Positions 6,906 to 13,451 of a stretch of DNA of 13,451 bases are shown piece after piece. Under the pieces are notes generated by a model. The model saw nothing but the letters and a program-made list of their open reading frames with translations. It made no database searches and was not told the origin of the DNA. Position 1 is the stretch's first letter. The number at the start of each line of letters is the position of its first letter. The position numbers were made by a program, and so were the translations under genes. Where the stretch lies: NCBI GenBank assembly GCA_031273735.1, contig JAISRI010000102.1:1-13451 (forward strand), written 5' to 3'. The stretch is from Helicobacteraceae bacterium (GTDB lineage: Bacteria > Campylobacterota > Campylobacteria > Campylobacterales > SZUA-545).

Positions 6906-6924
6906 CGGGGTCAAGACAAACGCC

Positions 6925-7140
6925 GTCATTCCCGCGACTTTAGCGTAGCCCCGCATTTCTCCAATAATGCCGCCAAAAGCTTTGGCTTTGCTTCGCGGGG
7001 CGTTATCACGAAGGAAGGCGGGAATCTAAATACGGCATAGCCGCGCGTATTAAGGCTTATAAACGATTAGAGATCAGCGCTTCCTTCCGCGCCTTACGCC
7101 GTTGCGCTCTGCTTCTCGGCGGGCGCTACGCGGGAATGAC
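6925..7140. repeat. Dispersed repeat nested in the IS remnant
   Basis: A 216-bp block with 12-bp perfect inverted ends, GTCATTCCCGCG (6925-6936) and CGCGGGAATGAC (7129-7140). Inside, GCGGGAATCTAAATACGGC (7018-7036) is the inverse of 246-264 with one mismatch. From there to 6925 the block mirrors the layout of 246-386: a GATTCCCGC end, about 100 diverged bases, then GTCGC(A/G)GGAATGAC. It separates the two transposase fragments, so it either inserted into the IS or replaced its middle. No target duplication is obvious at its ends. Confidence 0.65.
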
Positions 7141-7167
7141 TGAACGCGGCAGTTTTGCCAAACAAAT

Positions 7168-7281
7168 TAGTTTCGCTACTTCCGCGATCCGCGTTGCGTC
7201 TAAATCCGCAGAAAACAACCGAACTATCTCACGAAACTTATTGTCCGAAATATGCTAACGGCGTAAATACTTGTTTCTCAT
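7168..7281 (-). pseudogene. IS1595-family transposase, N-terminal remnant
   Basis: Starting at ATG 7281-7279, with AGGAT 7 bases upstream, the minus strand reads MRNKYLRR, a TAG stop (7257-7255), then HISDNKFREIVRLFSADL and DATRIAEVAKL. This is the recognisable helix-turn-helix start of IS1595/ISXO2 transposases (typically K-Y-x-x-R-S-x-I-S-x-x-K-F-R-E). The TAG stands where Ser is usual, one base change from TCG. After AKL the similarity is lost and the frame runs into the nested repeat. Confidence 0.8.
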
Positions 7282-7334
7282 AGATTTATCCTAGCTTTGT
7301 TAGGTTCAGGGATTAGATGAAATGGTCTTGAGCC

Positions 7335-7342
7335 TTAAAAAT
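7335..7342. repeat. Right 8-bp target-site duplication (TTAAAAAT)
   Basis: Exact direct copy of 6848-6855, immediately outside the right terminal inverted repeat. Confidence 0.85.
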
Positions 7343-7441
7343 CAAAACGCTTACGCCTATCGTTGATTCTCGCTAGACGAATGGCTTGGTATGGCGTTTA
7401 AGGCGGCGGCGGGTAGTATGCGTATATAGCAGGAGATTATT

Positions 7442-9067
7442 ATGCGTATATTTAGGTTTATTTTATTTTATTTTGCTCTGTTTTTTAGCTTGGCGCTTTT
7501 TGGAGCGGACGCGCCGATAAGTTTTAACGAGCTTACAGAAAAACCGCCCTCTCGCGTTAAGGATTTCGCCTCGCTTTTGTTTTTACGATCGGCAAACGCC
7601 GATACGCGACAAAAGCGCGTTATTTTTTATTCGCTAAAAGCGCCAAAACCTTTGCATTTCGCGGCTTTTGCCGAAGGCAGAAAAGATACGAGTAAATTAT
7701 TGGCTTGCAGAAAAACGGAAACGTCAAAGTTAGCCGCCGCCGATAGCGCGTGTATAGCGATTATGATAAATACCGCGAAAGCAGAAAACCTATCAAACGC
7801 CGATCTGCTTAAAAGCGCCGAGAAAATTAAAAATATCGATCCTTTTAACGCGGCGATTTTAAGCGCTATGGCGGCAAAAAACCCGCTCGAAGCCGCCGCG
7901 AAAGATTTAGACGTTTTTTATCGCGTCGCGCTTGAAATCTCAAATCCGTTTTTCAAAAAACATATCAATTTTTCTTTTTCGCGAGAAACGATCGCCGCTC
8001 TTCAAAAAGATAGCCGTTTTTCCGTATTTTTAGAACGATCGGCGCAACTTAATTTTGACGCGAAACTTTTAAAATCGCTCGCGGCTAACTCCGACGAAAC
8101 CAAACTTGACTTTAAGGGCGCGTTTTATCTAGGGGTTATCCGCGTTATGCAAAACGACCCAAAAAGCGCGATCGCGGCGTTTAGAGCTGCGGAAACAAAG
8201 GCGCTAACGCGCTACGAAAAAGATCGCGCCCTTTTTTGGATCTATCTGATCGGAAAAAATGAAAGCGATCTTTTCAAACTTTTTTCTAGTCGCGAGATCA
8301 ACTTTTATTCGCTCTATTTCAGACTTGAGCGCGATCGCCCTTTGCCCGCGATTTTGACGCAAGCCCCCGCGCTAAAAGACGCAAAGGATATTTACGGCGA
8401 CGATCGCCTATTTGATCCGTTTTTCGCGGGAGAGTTTGCTCGAAAGATCGCCGATCGAGATACCAAATGGTTGCAAGAGGAGATAAAAAAACTAGGAGGT
8501 AAAAACGCGGAGGCTTATCGCGCCGCTATTTACTACGCGCTTGCTGGAGCTAATAGCCTTCCAAATTACTATCTTAACCCTTATTCTGAAGCCTATAGCT
8601 CTCTGTCGATCGACGAACTCGCTATGACGCTCGCTATTATGCGTCAAGAAAGCCGCTACATTCCCGCCGCGCTTTCGACGAGTTACGCTATGGGTTCGAT
8701 GCAAATGATGCCGTATGTGCTAGAGGCGATGATGAAAGAAAATAAAGACAAAGGCGATCTGTGGAGCTTCTTTGATCCATATCGTCAAGCGCCATACGCG
8801 ATAAAACATATTAAATGGCTTAGACGTAAATTAAATAATCCGCTTTTTATAGCTTACGCCTATAACGGCGGGCTTGGTTTTGCCACGCGAACGATCGAGG
8901 GCAACAAACTTTTCCAAAAAGGCGAATTCGAACCGTTTTTAAGTTTAGAACGTATGCCGCTAGAAGAACCGCGAGAATACGGCAAAGCGGTTTTGGCGAA
9001 TTATCTCGTCTATCGCCGCTTGCTAGGGGCGCCGATCACTCCGCAAGCGGTTTTTCAAACGCAATAA
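7442..9067 (+). CDS. slt: Soluble lytic murein transglycosylase (Slt family)
   Basis: A periplasmic enzyme cleaving the MurNAc-GlcNAc bond of peptidoglycan to give 1,6-anhydro ends. The 541-residue protein begins with a classic signal peptide (MRIFRF, a hydrophobic stretch to about 20, cleavage near LFGADA). A long helical region with alpha-superhelix character (about 80-370) precedes the SLT domain: AIMRQESRY, with the catalytic Glu at residue 403, then YAMGSMQMMP and AYNGG near the C-terminus, as in Slt70. Length is near the Campylobacter/Helicobacter Slt proteins. AGGAG lies 6 bases before the ATG. The 3' end overlaps the convergent lipoprotein gene by 32 bases, an arrangement I also recall in Campylobacter jejuni (Cj0843c/Cj0842). 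Confidence 0.93.
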   Translation: MRIFRFILFYFALFFSLALFGADAPISFNELTEKPPSRVKDFASLLFLRSANADTRQKRVIFYSLKAPKPLHFAAFAEGRKDTSKLLACRKTETSKLAAADSACIAIMINTAKAENLSNADLLKSAEKIKNIDPFNAAILSAMAAKNPLEAAAKDLDVFYRVALEISNPFFKKHINFSFSRETIAALQKDSRFSVFLERSAQLNFDAKLLKSLAANSDETKLDFKGAFYLGVIRVMQNDPKSAIAAFRAAETKALTRYEKDRALFWIYLIGKNESDLFKLFSSREINFYSLYFRLERDRPLPAILTQAPALKDAKDIYGDDRLFDPFFAGEFARKIADRDTKWLQEEIKKLGGKNAEAYRAAIYYALAGANSLPNYYLNPYSEAYSSLSIDELAMTLAIMRQESRYIPAALSTSYAMGSMQMMPYVLEAMMKENKDKGDLWSFFDPYRQAPYAIKHIKWLRRKLNNPLFIAYAYNGGLGFATRTIEGNKLFQKGEFEPFLSLERMPLEEPREYGKAVLANYLVYRRLLGAPITPQAVFQTQ

Positions 9068-9533
9068 CGATCGATTGATTCGTATCGGCTTCGGCAAGCG
9101 AGAGAGCTAACTTTTCGGCGCGCGCAAAACGAACGATATAGTAGCGGCTCCACCGATTGACAAGCGGCATTAGCTTCAAAAGCGGATCGTTTTTATCCAC
9201 GATTTGAACGTCGCTTGGTTTTTCGCCGTTTAAGCTCAGCGAATAGTTGGGGTTATTTAGCCCCGATTTTTCTTTCGCGCTAAAGTCGTTTGCGATGTAA
9301 AGCCCGATCAAAAAGGTTTCAGTTCCGTTATAATCTTTGTTGTTTGGGTAGATCGCGTTGAGGTAACTCGCGCTGATTAGCGCCTTGCTTTCAAAGCGAT
9401 CGACAAGCTCGCCGCGCTTTGTGTGCGGCAGGGCTTCCGCGTAGGTCGCGCTTCCCGTAAAATCAAAAAAAGCCGATCGACCGCAACCTACAAGCGCGAT
9501 TGCGATCGCGGCGCAAATTAAAACTCTTTTCAA
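9036..9533 (-). CDS. Putative small lipoprotein
   Basis: A 165-residue exported protein. MKR is followed by a hydrophobic run and the lipobox L14-V-G-C17, so it should be lipidated at Cys17 and anchored to a membrane facing the periplasm. The rest has no motif I can name; it is mainly soluble with beta-type sequence (YSLSLNGEKP, YYIVRFA, SIVIAFEKP). The start is TTG at 9533-9531, supported by a strong CGGAGG six bases upstream; no ATG fits the signal peptide. It converges on and overlaps slt. Conservation of a lipoprotein next to slt in Campylobacter hints at an envelope role, but function is unknown. Confidence 0.8.
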   Translation of the reverse strand: MKRVLICAAIAIALVGCGRSAFFDFTGSATYAEALPHTKRGELVDRFESKALISASYLNAIYPNNKDYNGTETFLIGLYIANDFSAKEKSGLNNPNYSLSLNGEKPSDVQIVDKNDPLLKLMPLVNRWSRYYIVRFARAEKLALSLAEADTNQSIVIAFEKPLAE

Positions 9534-9587
9534 AAATCGCCTCCGTTTTTCACGCGAATATAATATCCAAACGGCGATTTTAGTCCG

Positions 9588-9600
9588 CTTTGCTACAATT
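9588..9600 (+). promoter_or_regulatory. Extended -10 promoter of the helicase gene
   Basis: CTTTGCTACAATT holds an extended -10, TGC-TACAAT (TACAAT at 9594-9599), 27 bases before the helicase ATG. The TTTGCTAnAAT form without a good -35 is typical of Campylobacterota housekeeping promoters. The AAGGAA at 9615-9620 is the ribosome site. Confidence 0.65.
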
Positions 9601-9625
9601 CGCCTCTCATTCTTAAGGAAAAGCT

Positions 9626-11122
9626 ATGACAACGCCACAATATGATTCTTTTGAATCTTTTGGATTTAAGCCGCAGATTTTACGCGGCGTTACGGAAGCG
9701 GGCTTCACAACGCCCAGCCCGATTCAAATCGAAGCTATCCCGTATATCTTGGAGGGTCGCGATCTGATCGGTCAAGCGCAGACCGGCACGGGCAAAACCG
9801 CCGCATTTGGTTTGCCCGCGATGAATCGCATAGAGATCGCCGATCGCGTCGAGCTACTTGTGATCACGCCCACGAGAGAGCTTGCCACGCAAGTTAGCGA
9901 CGAGCTTTTTAAGCTGGGTCGTTTCGCGGGTATGAGGACGGTTACGATCTACGGCGGGCAGTCGTCGTATCGACAAGTCGATCTGGTCAATCGCGGCGCG
10001 CAGATCGTCGTAGCCACGCCCGGACGGCTTCTCGACCTTTTGGGTTCGGGACGGCTTAAAAACTTCTCGCCGTCGATCGTTATTTTGGACGAGGCGGACG
10101 AAATGTTAGATATGGGCTTTTTGGACGACATCAAGGAGATATTCAAGTTTCTGCCTAAAGAGCGCCAAACGTTAATGTTCAGCGCCACTATGCCCGCGCC
10201 GATTAGGGATTTAGCGGGACGTATTTTGCGCGATCCCGTCAGCGTTAAAGTTACGCCCTCCGAAGAAACCGCAAACAAAGATATAGCGCAGCAGTATTAC
10301 GTGATCGAAGAACACGAACGCGACGACGCGATTTTGCGCCTTTTTGATTCCGAAGAGCCAAGCAAATCGATCGTCTTTGTGCGCACTAAAAAAGAGGCGG
10401 ATCGCTTAAGCACGATGTTAATCGCCAAAGGTTACAGCGCGAAAGGACTTCACGGCGATATGGAGCAAAAGAGCCGCGAAGAGGTTATTAAGAGTTTCAA
10501 AAATAACCAGCTTGATATTTTGGTAGCGACGGACGTAGCCGCGCGCGGTTTGGACGTTAAAGACGTTAGCCACGTTTTCAACTATCATATTCCTTTCGAT
10601 CCCGAAAGCTACGTTCATAGGATCGGGCGCACGGGCAGAGCGGGCAAAAAGGGCATAGCGGTTACGCTCGTAACGCCGCTAGAATATAAAGAGCTTCAGC
10701 GGATCAAAAAGATCGCCGGAAGCGATATTCGCAGAGAGTCTGTGCCGACTTTGGGCGACGTAAGAAAAGCGCACTCTGGAAAGCTGATCAGCTCCATATT
10801 AAACGCCCGCTTAAACGAAGAGGCGCAACATTTATTAAGCGCGTTAGAGGAGCAGATCGATATGCAGCAACTTGCTCTTAAAGCGCTTTCGCTCTTAATC
10901 GAAAAGCAAAACATCACAGGTCCCGATAGTATCGGTTTAACGGCGCAGAGATTAGAAAAAATGCTAAACGACCAACGGCGCGATCACCACTCTTCTTCTT
11001 CGCGACGCGGCGGCGCAAAAGGCGGCGGTTACTCGAAGTTTAGAAAACCTTACGGCGGCGGCAATAGAGATAGAGGCGGCTTTAGCGGCAAGGGGCGATC
11101 GACAAGATACGAGGATAGATGA
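9626..11122 (+). CDS. deaD: DEAD-box ATP-dependent RNA helicase (DeaD/RhpA-like)
   Basis: A cytoplasmic RNA helicase that unwinds short duplexes in ribosome assembly and RNA decay; its Helicobacter counterpart RhpA works with RNase J. The 498-residue protein shows all motifs in order: Q motif F13-G-F...TTPSPIQ (28-34), Walker A AQTGTGKT (51-58), PTRELA (82-87), TPGR (131-134), DEAD (155-158), SAT (186-188), IVFVRT (249-254), ARGLDV (306-311) and HRIGRTGRAG (331-340). A helical extension (about 380-450) leads to a basic Gly/Arg/Ser-rich tail (455-498), a likely RNA-binding tail. It has its own promoter, and its stop overlaps the next start as ATGA. Confidence 0.95.
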   Translation: MTTPQYDSFESFGFKPQILRGVTEAGFTTPSPIQIEAIPYILEGRDLIGQAQTGTGKTAAFGLPAMNRIEIADRVELLVITPTRELATQVSDELFKLGRFAGMRTVTIYGGQSSYRQVDLVNRGAQIVVATPGRLLDLLGSGRLKNFSPSIVILDEADEMLDMGFLDDIKEIFKFLPKERQTLMFSATMPAPIRDLAGRILRDPVSVKVTPSEETANKDIAQQYYVIEEHERDDAILRLFDSEEPSKSIVFVRTKKEADRLSTMLIAKGYSAKGLHGDMEQKSREEVIKSFKNNQLDILVATDVAARGLDVKDVSHVFNYHIPFDPESYVHRIGRTGRAGKKGIAVTLVTPLEYKELQRIKKIAGSDIRRESVPTLGDVRKAHSGKLISSILNARLNEEAQHLLSALEEQIDMQQLALKALSLLIEKQNITGPDSIGLTAQRLEKMLNDQRRDHHSSSSRRGGAKGGGYSKFRKPYGGGNRDRGGFSGKGRSTRYEDR

Positions 11123-11457
11123 AAAACGACGAGGCGAAAAAGCGTCTTAGGTTTATCAAAGAACTAGAACGATTTTTATCTCGCGCCTCAAATTATCTTA
11201 ATAAAACAAACGCCGATTGGGCGGGATTTATTCGCATAGTTGAAAACGCTCCCAAACTCGGCGAAACAAAACTTTACAACTCGCGATATTCAGAGTATCT
11301 TCGCATAGCGAGCGAACTGATCGCCCGCGCAAACAAAGAGCCGATCGCAACCGACGATCTTGGTTTATGGCTACGCGGCGAATTAAACCGCGCCGAAAAA
11401 AACGCTAGACAAAAAACCTACAACCGCCAAAAGACGCAAAGCGCGTTAGAGGAGTAA
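11119..11457 (+). CDS. Hypothetical protein, coupled to the helicase gene
   Basis: A 112-residue basic, mostly helical protein with no signal peptide, membrane segment or motif I recognise. Helices are suggested by KKRLRFIKELERFLSRAS (8-25) and SEYLRIASELIARANKE; the tail is rich in Lys, Arg and Gln. Its ATG overlaps the helicase stop (ATGA at 11119-11122), so it should be made by translational coupling, and the next gene starts 7 bases after its stop. A nucleic-acid-related job beside the helicase is possible but unsupported. Confidence 0.65.
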   Translation: MKNDEAKKRLRFIKELERFLSRASNYLNKTNADWAGFIRIVENAPKLGETKLYNSRYSEYLRIASELIARANKEPIATDDLGLWLRGELNRAEKNARQKTYNRQKTQSALEE

Positions 11458-11464
11458 TTTTTCT

Positions 11465-12114
11465 GTGGAAAAAGAAGCGCTAGATATTTTATGCGACGCT
11501 ATTAGCGACGTTGGTTATTGGCAGTGGCGGATCGTCAAAAACGACGCGGTTCAATTAGAGTTTAGCGATACGCAGCTATTGGATAGCGATCGAATAGATA
11601 AACAATCAAAATCAGCTAATATAGCGTTAAGATTTAAGCAGAATAGTTTTCTAGGATTTTACGATAATTATGAAAACGATAACGATTGGTTCGATCGGCT
11701 ATTAAAAGACGAAATATATCCCTTTTGTTTAGAGGGCGGTTATTTTGAGTTCGGCGATAAAAAAGCGATTGTTCTAATCAAAAATAAATATAAAAACGAA
11801 CATATTATTAAAGCGAACGACAACGTAAAAACTAAATATACCCTTGCGTTCAAAGCGGGCGAGATCGCCGTTATTGCGGGCGGCGATCATTTTTATATTT
11901 ACGATAATCGCGCGGAGATCGCGCTAGAAGCGCTAGCGCTAAGAAATAGGCTGTGGCGGGATATTGGCGCGACTATTGGAAAAAGCGCGAAACAAAAGAC
12001 GCATACGATTTCGATTACGCTTGCGAGGATACAATTCCAATAAAGCCATACGCTATTATTAAAGCAATTGGCAAAACGATAAAAGAAGCGTTTAAGCGCG
12101 CTATTCGGCTTTAG
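11465..12114 (+). pseudogene. Uncharacterised protein gene with a single-base frameshift
   Basis: The zero frame starts at GTG 11465 with GAGGAG ten bases upstream and runs 192 codons to a TAA at 12041-12043. Its first 165 or so residues look like a genuine acidic, aromatic-rich soluble protein (ISDVGYWQWRI, LQLEF-type strand, ALRF, WFDRLLKDEIYPF). After RLWR the product becomes poor (GATIGKSAKQKTHTISITL). The -1 frame, open only after a TAG at 11947-11949, instead continues with YWRDYWKKRETKDAY and DFDYACEDTIPIK to a TAG at 12112-12114, which touches the terminator hairpin. This matches the ending I recall in a widespread uncharacterised family. Loss of one G in the GGG at 11958-11960 would explain it. 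The as-read protein ends at 12043. Function unknown. Confidence 0.75.
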
Positions 12115-12138
12115 AATATGATCTTAAAGCGTTTTTTT
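12108..12138 (+). terminator. Rho-independent terminator after the helicase operon
   Basis: GCTTTA (12108-12113) pairs with TAAAGC (12125-12130), with two more GA/TC pairs inside, followed by GTTTTTTT (12131-12138). The hairpin begins inside the last codons of the -1 frame of the broken gene, as expected if its original end was at 12114. Confidence 0.7.
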
Positions 12139-12177
12139 AGTGGGCGCAAAAACGACGTTTGGGCTAAACAGCGGCAA

Positions 12178-12188
12178 TTTGTTACTAT
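12178..12188 (+). promoter_or_regulatory. Extended -10 promoter of argJ
   Basis: TTTGTTACTAT contains an extended -10 (TG-T-TACTAT) 28 bases before the argJ start, the same form and distance as the helicase promoter. No convincing -35 was seen. Confidence 0.5.
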
Positions 12189-12216
12189 GCCGAAAATTTG
12201 TTTTATGGAATAAGAA

Positions 12217-13395
12217 GTGGCGGACGAACCGATTATTATCAGCGTTAAAGGCGGAGTTTGCGCTCCGCAGGGCTTTTTTGCCGACGGATTAAACTGCGGA
12301 CTGCGCAAAGGCGATCAAGGCGATCTAGCGTTTATCAGAAGCGATACGCCGTGCGAGGCGGCGGCGGTTTTCACATCCAATCGCTTTGCCGCCGCGCCGT
12401 TAATCCACGCAAAAAAACATATCGATCGCAAGGTTCAAGCGGTCGTGATCAACGCCAAAAACGCCAACGCGATGACGGGCGAAGCGGGCTTGCGAGCGGT
12501 TTATGAGATTATCGAGCATATTCCCTTTGAAAATCCGCTAACAAGTTCTACGGGCGTGATCGGCGCGCCTTTGCCTGTGGAAAAGATCGTCGCTGGCGTT
12601 AAACGTTTCGATTGGAACGCCAAAAATCCCGACGCGGCGGCAAGAGCGATTATGACTACCGATCGATGGGATAAGCAGATCGCGCTGAAAATCGAAACGG
12701 CAAACGGAACCTTTACGATCGGCGCTATGTGCAAAGGCGCGGGTATGATCGCGCCGCAACTTGCCACAATGCTCTGTTTCGTAACGACCGACGCGGCTTT
12801 AAGTAAGGAGCGGTTGCAAGAGCATTTGAATAACTGTTTGGATACGAGTTTTAACGCGATTAGCGTCGATGGCGATATGAGCACAAACGATACGATTTTA
12901 GCGCTCGCCAACGGCAAAAGCGGAGCTTACGAGCCGACGGCGTTTGAGTGGGCGCTTGAGCGGATTTTGCGTCATCTCGCTTTGGAGGTGGTAAAAGACG
13001 GCGAGGGCGCGACGAAGATCGCGGCGTTTGAAGTCAAAGGCGCGGCAAGCTACATAGAGGCAAAAAAAGCCGCCAAAGCGCTTTCGCAATCTCTGCTTGT
13101 CAAAACGGCGCTTTTTGGCGCGGATCCTAATTGGGGGCGCATAGCGAGTACGATTGGCGCTTGCGGCGCGGAGTGCGACGCTTCGCGGCTTGTTATATCG
13201 ATTGGCGAGGTCGCCGTCTATGATCGCGGCGAAAACAAGATGGACGAGGCGACGGAAAAAAAAGCCGCGCAGATTTTGCAGGTCGATAGCTTCAGGATCG
13301 TATGCGATCTAGGCGCGGGCGAAAAGAGCTTCGTCGCTTACGGCTGCGATTTAGGCTATGAATACGTCAAGATCAACGCCGATTACCGCACTTGA
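12217..13395 (+). CDS. argJ: Bifunctional ornithine acetyltransferase / N-acetylglutamate synthase ArgJ
   Basis: ArgJ moves the acetyl group from N-acetylornithine to glutamate in the cyclic arginine pathway; some forms also use acetyl-CoA. The 392-residue protein has normal length. It shows the oxyanion-hole stretch STGVIG (111-116), KGAGMIAPQLATML (173-186) with autocatalytic cleavage expected before the nucleophile Thr184, FVTTDA after it, SVDGDMSTNDT, and FGADPNWGR near the end. The segment TTDRWDK (147-153) differs from the more usual TTDTxxK. The start is GTG 12217, the only start that gives the full N-terminus; its ribosome site (GGAATAAG) is weak. It follows a terminator and has its own promoter, so it is transcribed alone or with genes beyond the right edge. 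Confidence 0.95.
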   Translation: MADEPIIISVKGGVCAPQGFFADGLNCGLRKGDQGDLAFIRSDTPCEAAAVFTSNRFAAAPLIHAKKHIDRKVQAVVINAKNANAMTGEAGLRAVYEIIEHIPFENPLTSSTGVIGAPLPVEKIVAGVKRFDWNAKNPDAAARAIMTTDRWDKQIALKIETANGTFTIGAMCKGAGMIAPQLATMLCFVTTDAALSKERLQEHLNNCLDTSFNAISVDGDMSTNDTILALANGKSGAYEPTAFEWALERILRHLALEVVKDGEGATKIAAFEVKGAASYIEAKKAAKALSQSLLVKTALFGADPNWGRIASTIGACGAECDASRLVISIGEVAVYDRGENKMDEATEKKAAQILQVDSFRIVCDLGAGEKSFVAYGCDLGYEYVKINADYRT

Positions 13396-13451
13396 CGTAT
13401 ATAATGATCGGCTGAAGCGACGCTTGGATAGAATTATTTTATAACACGCAA
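13396..13451. other. Short 3' flank of argJ
   Basis: AT-rich end with a TATAAT at 13400-13405 and TTTTATAAC near the edge that could belong to a promoter of the next gene. No hairpin terminator is visible before the window ends. Confidence 0.3.

Larger units (their letters stand above)
6856..7334 (-). mobile_element. Degenerate IS1595-family element (479 bp)
   Basis: The element is bounded by perfect 10-bp terminal inverted repeats, GGCTCAAGAC (6856-6865) and GTCTTGAGCC (7325-7334), and flanked by 8-bp direct repeats TTAAAAAT. The minus strand encodes the two ends of an ISXO2/IS1595-type transposase: an N-terminal part at 7281-7168 and a C-terminal part near 6905-6858 reading LLLREFRKDPLRSS. 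The catalytic middle is missing and its place is taken by a repeat with GTCATTCCCGCG...CGCGGGAATGAC ends (6925-7140). A full element would be about 1 kb, so this is a dead copy, though its intact ends could be moved by a transposase supplied in trans. It inserted immediately behind the stop codon of the upstream gene. Confidence 0.85.

Noticed and set aside
12501..12917. Minus-strand frame of 138 codons inside argJ
   Set aside because: Antisense shadow of the conserved cleavage-site region of argJ, with no ribosome site.
1..13451. tRNA genes, CRISPR arrays or prophage genes
   Set aside because: No cloverleaf with a GTTCRANTC-type arm, no regularly spaced repeats and no phage-like gene was seen in the gaps; a dedicated scan was not possible.

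Overview
The window looks like a chromosomal piece of a nitrogen-fixing member of the Campylobacterota (Epsilonproteobacteria), probably not one of the classical AT-rich pathogens. The evidence is the set of gene families (short NifB fused to a NifX-like domain, NifV, a Slt-type transglycosylase convergent with a small lipoprotein, a DeaD/RhpA-like helicase) and extended -10 promoters of the TTTGCTACAATT type. The DNA is strikingly rich in CGATCG/GCGATCGC words. The lineage is inferred from remembered families, not from a database search.

Layout. (1) Bases 1-180, minus strand: a near-perfect sigma70 promoter, a boxB-like hairpin and a boxA antitermination site, the classic head of an rRNA operon whose genes lie off the left edge. 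(2) Bases 180-560: non-coding DNA with copies of a dispersed GATTCCCGC/GCGGGAATGAC repeat. (3) Bases 562-4052, minus strand: a tight nif accessory operon, nifB, nifV, a GNAT acetyltransferase and a CCE_0567/Rop-like small protein, with GTG and TTG starts overlapping the preceding stops. (4) Bases 4053-4179: divergent control region with a perfect 8-5-8 inverted repeat and a third half-site. (5) Bases 4180-6851, plus strand: an overlapping set of a SIR2-like protein lacking the usual catalytic His, a ClpX and a PAS/histidine-kinase-like protein. (6) Bases 6848-7342: a decayed IS1595-family element with 10-bp terminal inverted repeats and an 8-bp target duplication, carrying the dispersed repeat inside it. 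(7) Bases 7442-9533: slt and a lipoprotein gene, convergent and overlapping by 32 bp. (8) Bases 9626-12114, plus strand: a DEAD-box RNA helicase, a coupled 112-residue unknown, and an unknown gene broken by a single-base frameshift, closed by a hairpin terminator. (9) Bases 12217-13395: argJ with its own promoter.

How the parts fit. NifB makes NifB-co (the iron-sulfur core of FeMo-co) and NifV makes homocitrate, so the minus operon serves nitrogenase cofactor assembly. The divergent SIR2-like/ClpX pair shares its control region. A nif-linked ClpX2 in Azotobacter is known to control NifB and NifEN levels, so the most interesting hypothesis here is that the plus-strand trio is a nitrogenase-cofactor quality-control or regulatory module. 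Structural nif genes (nifHDK) are not in the window.
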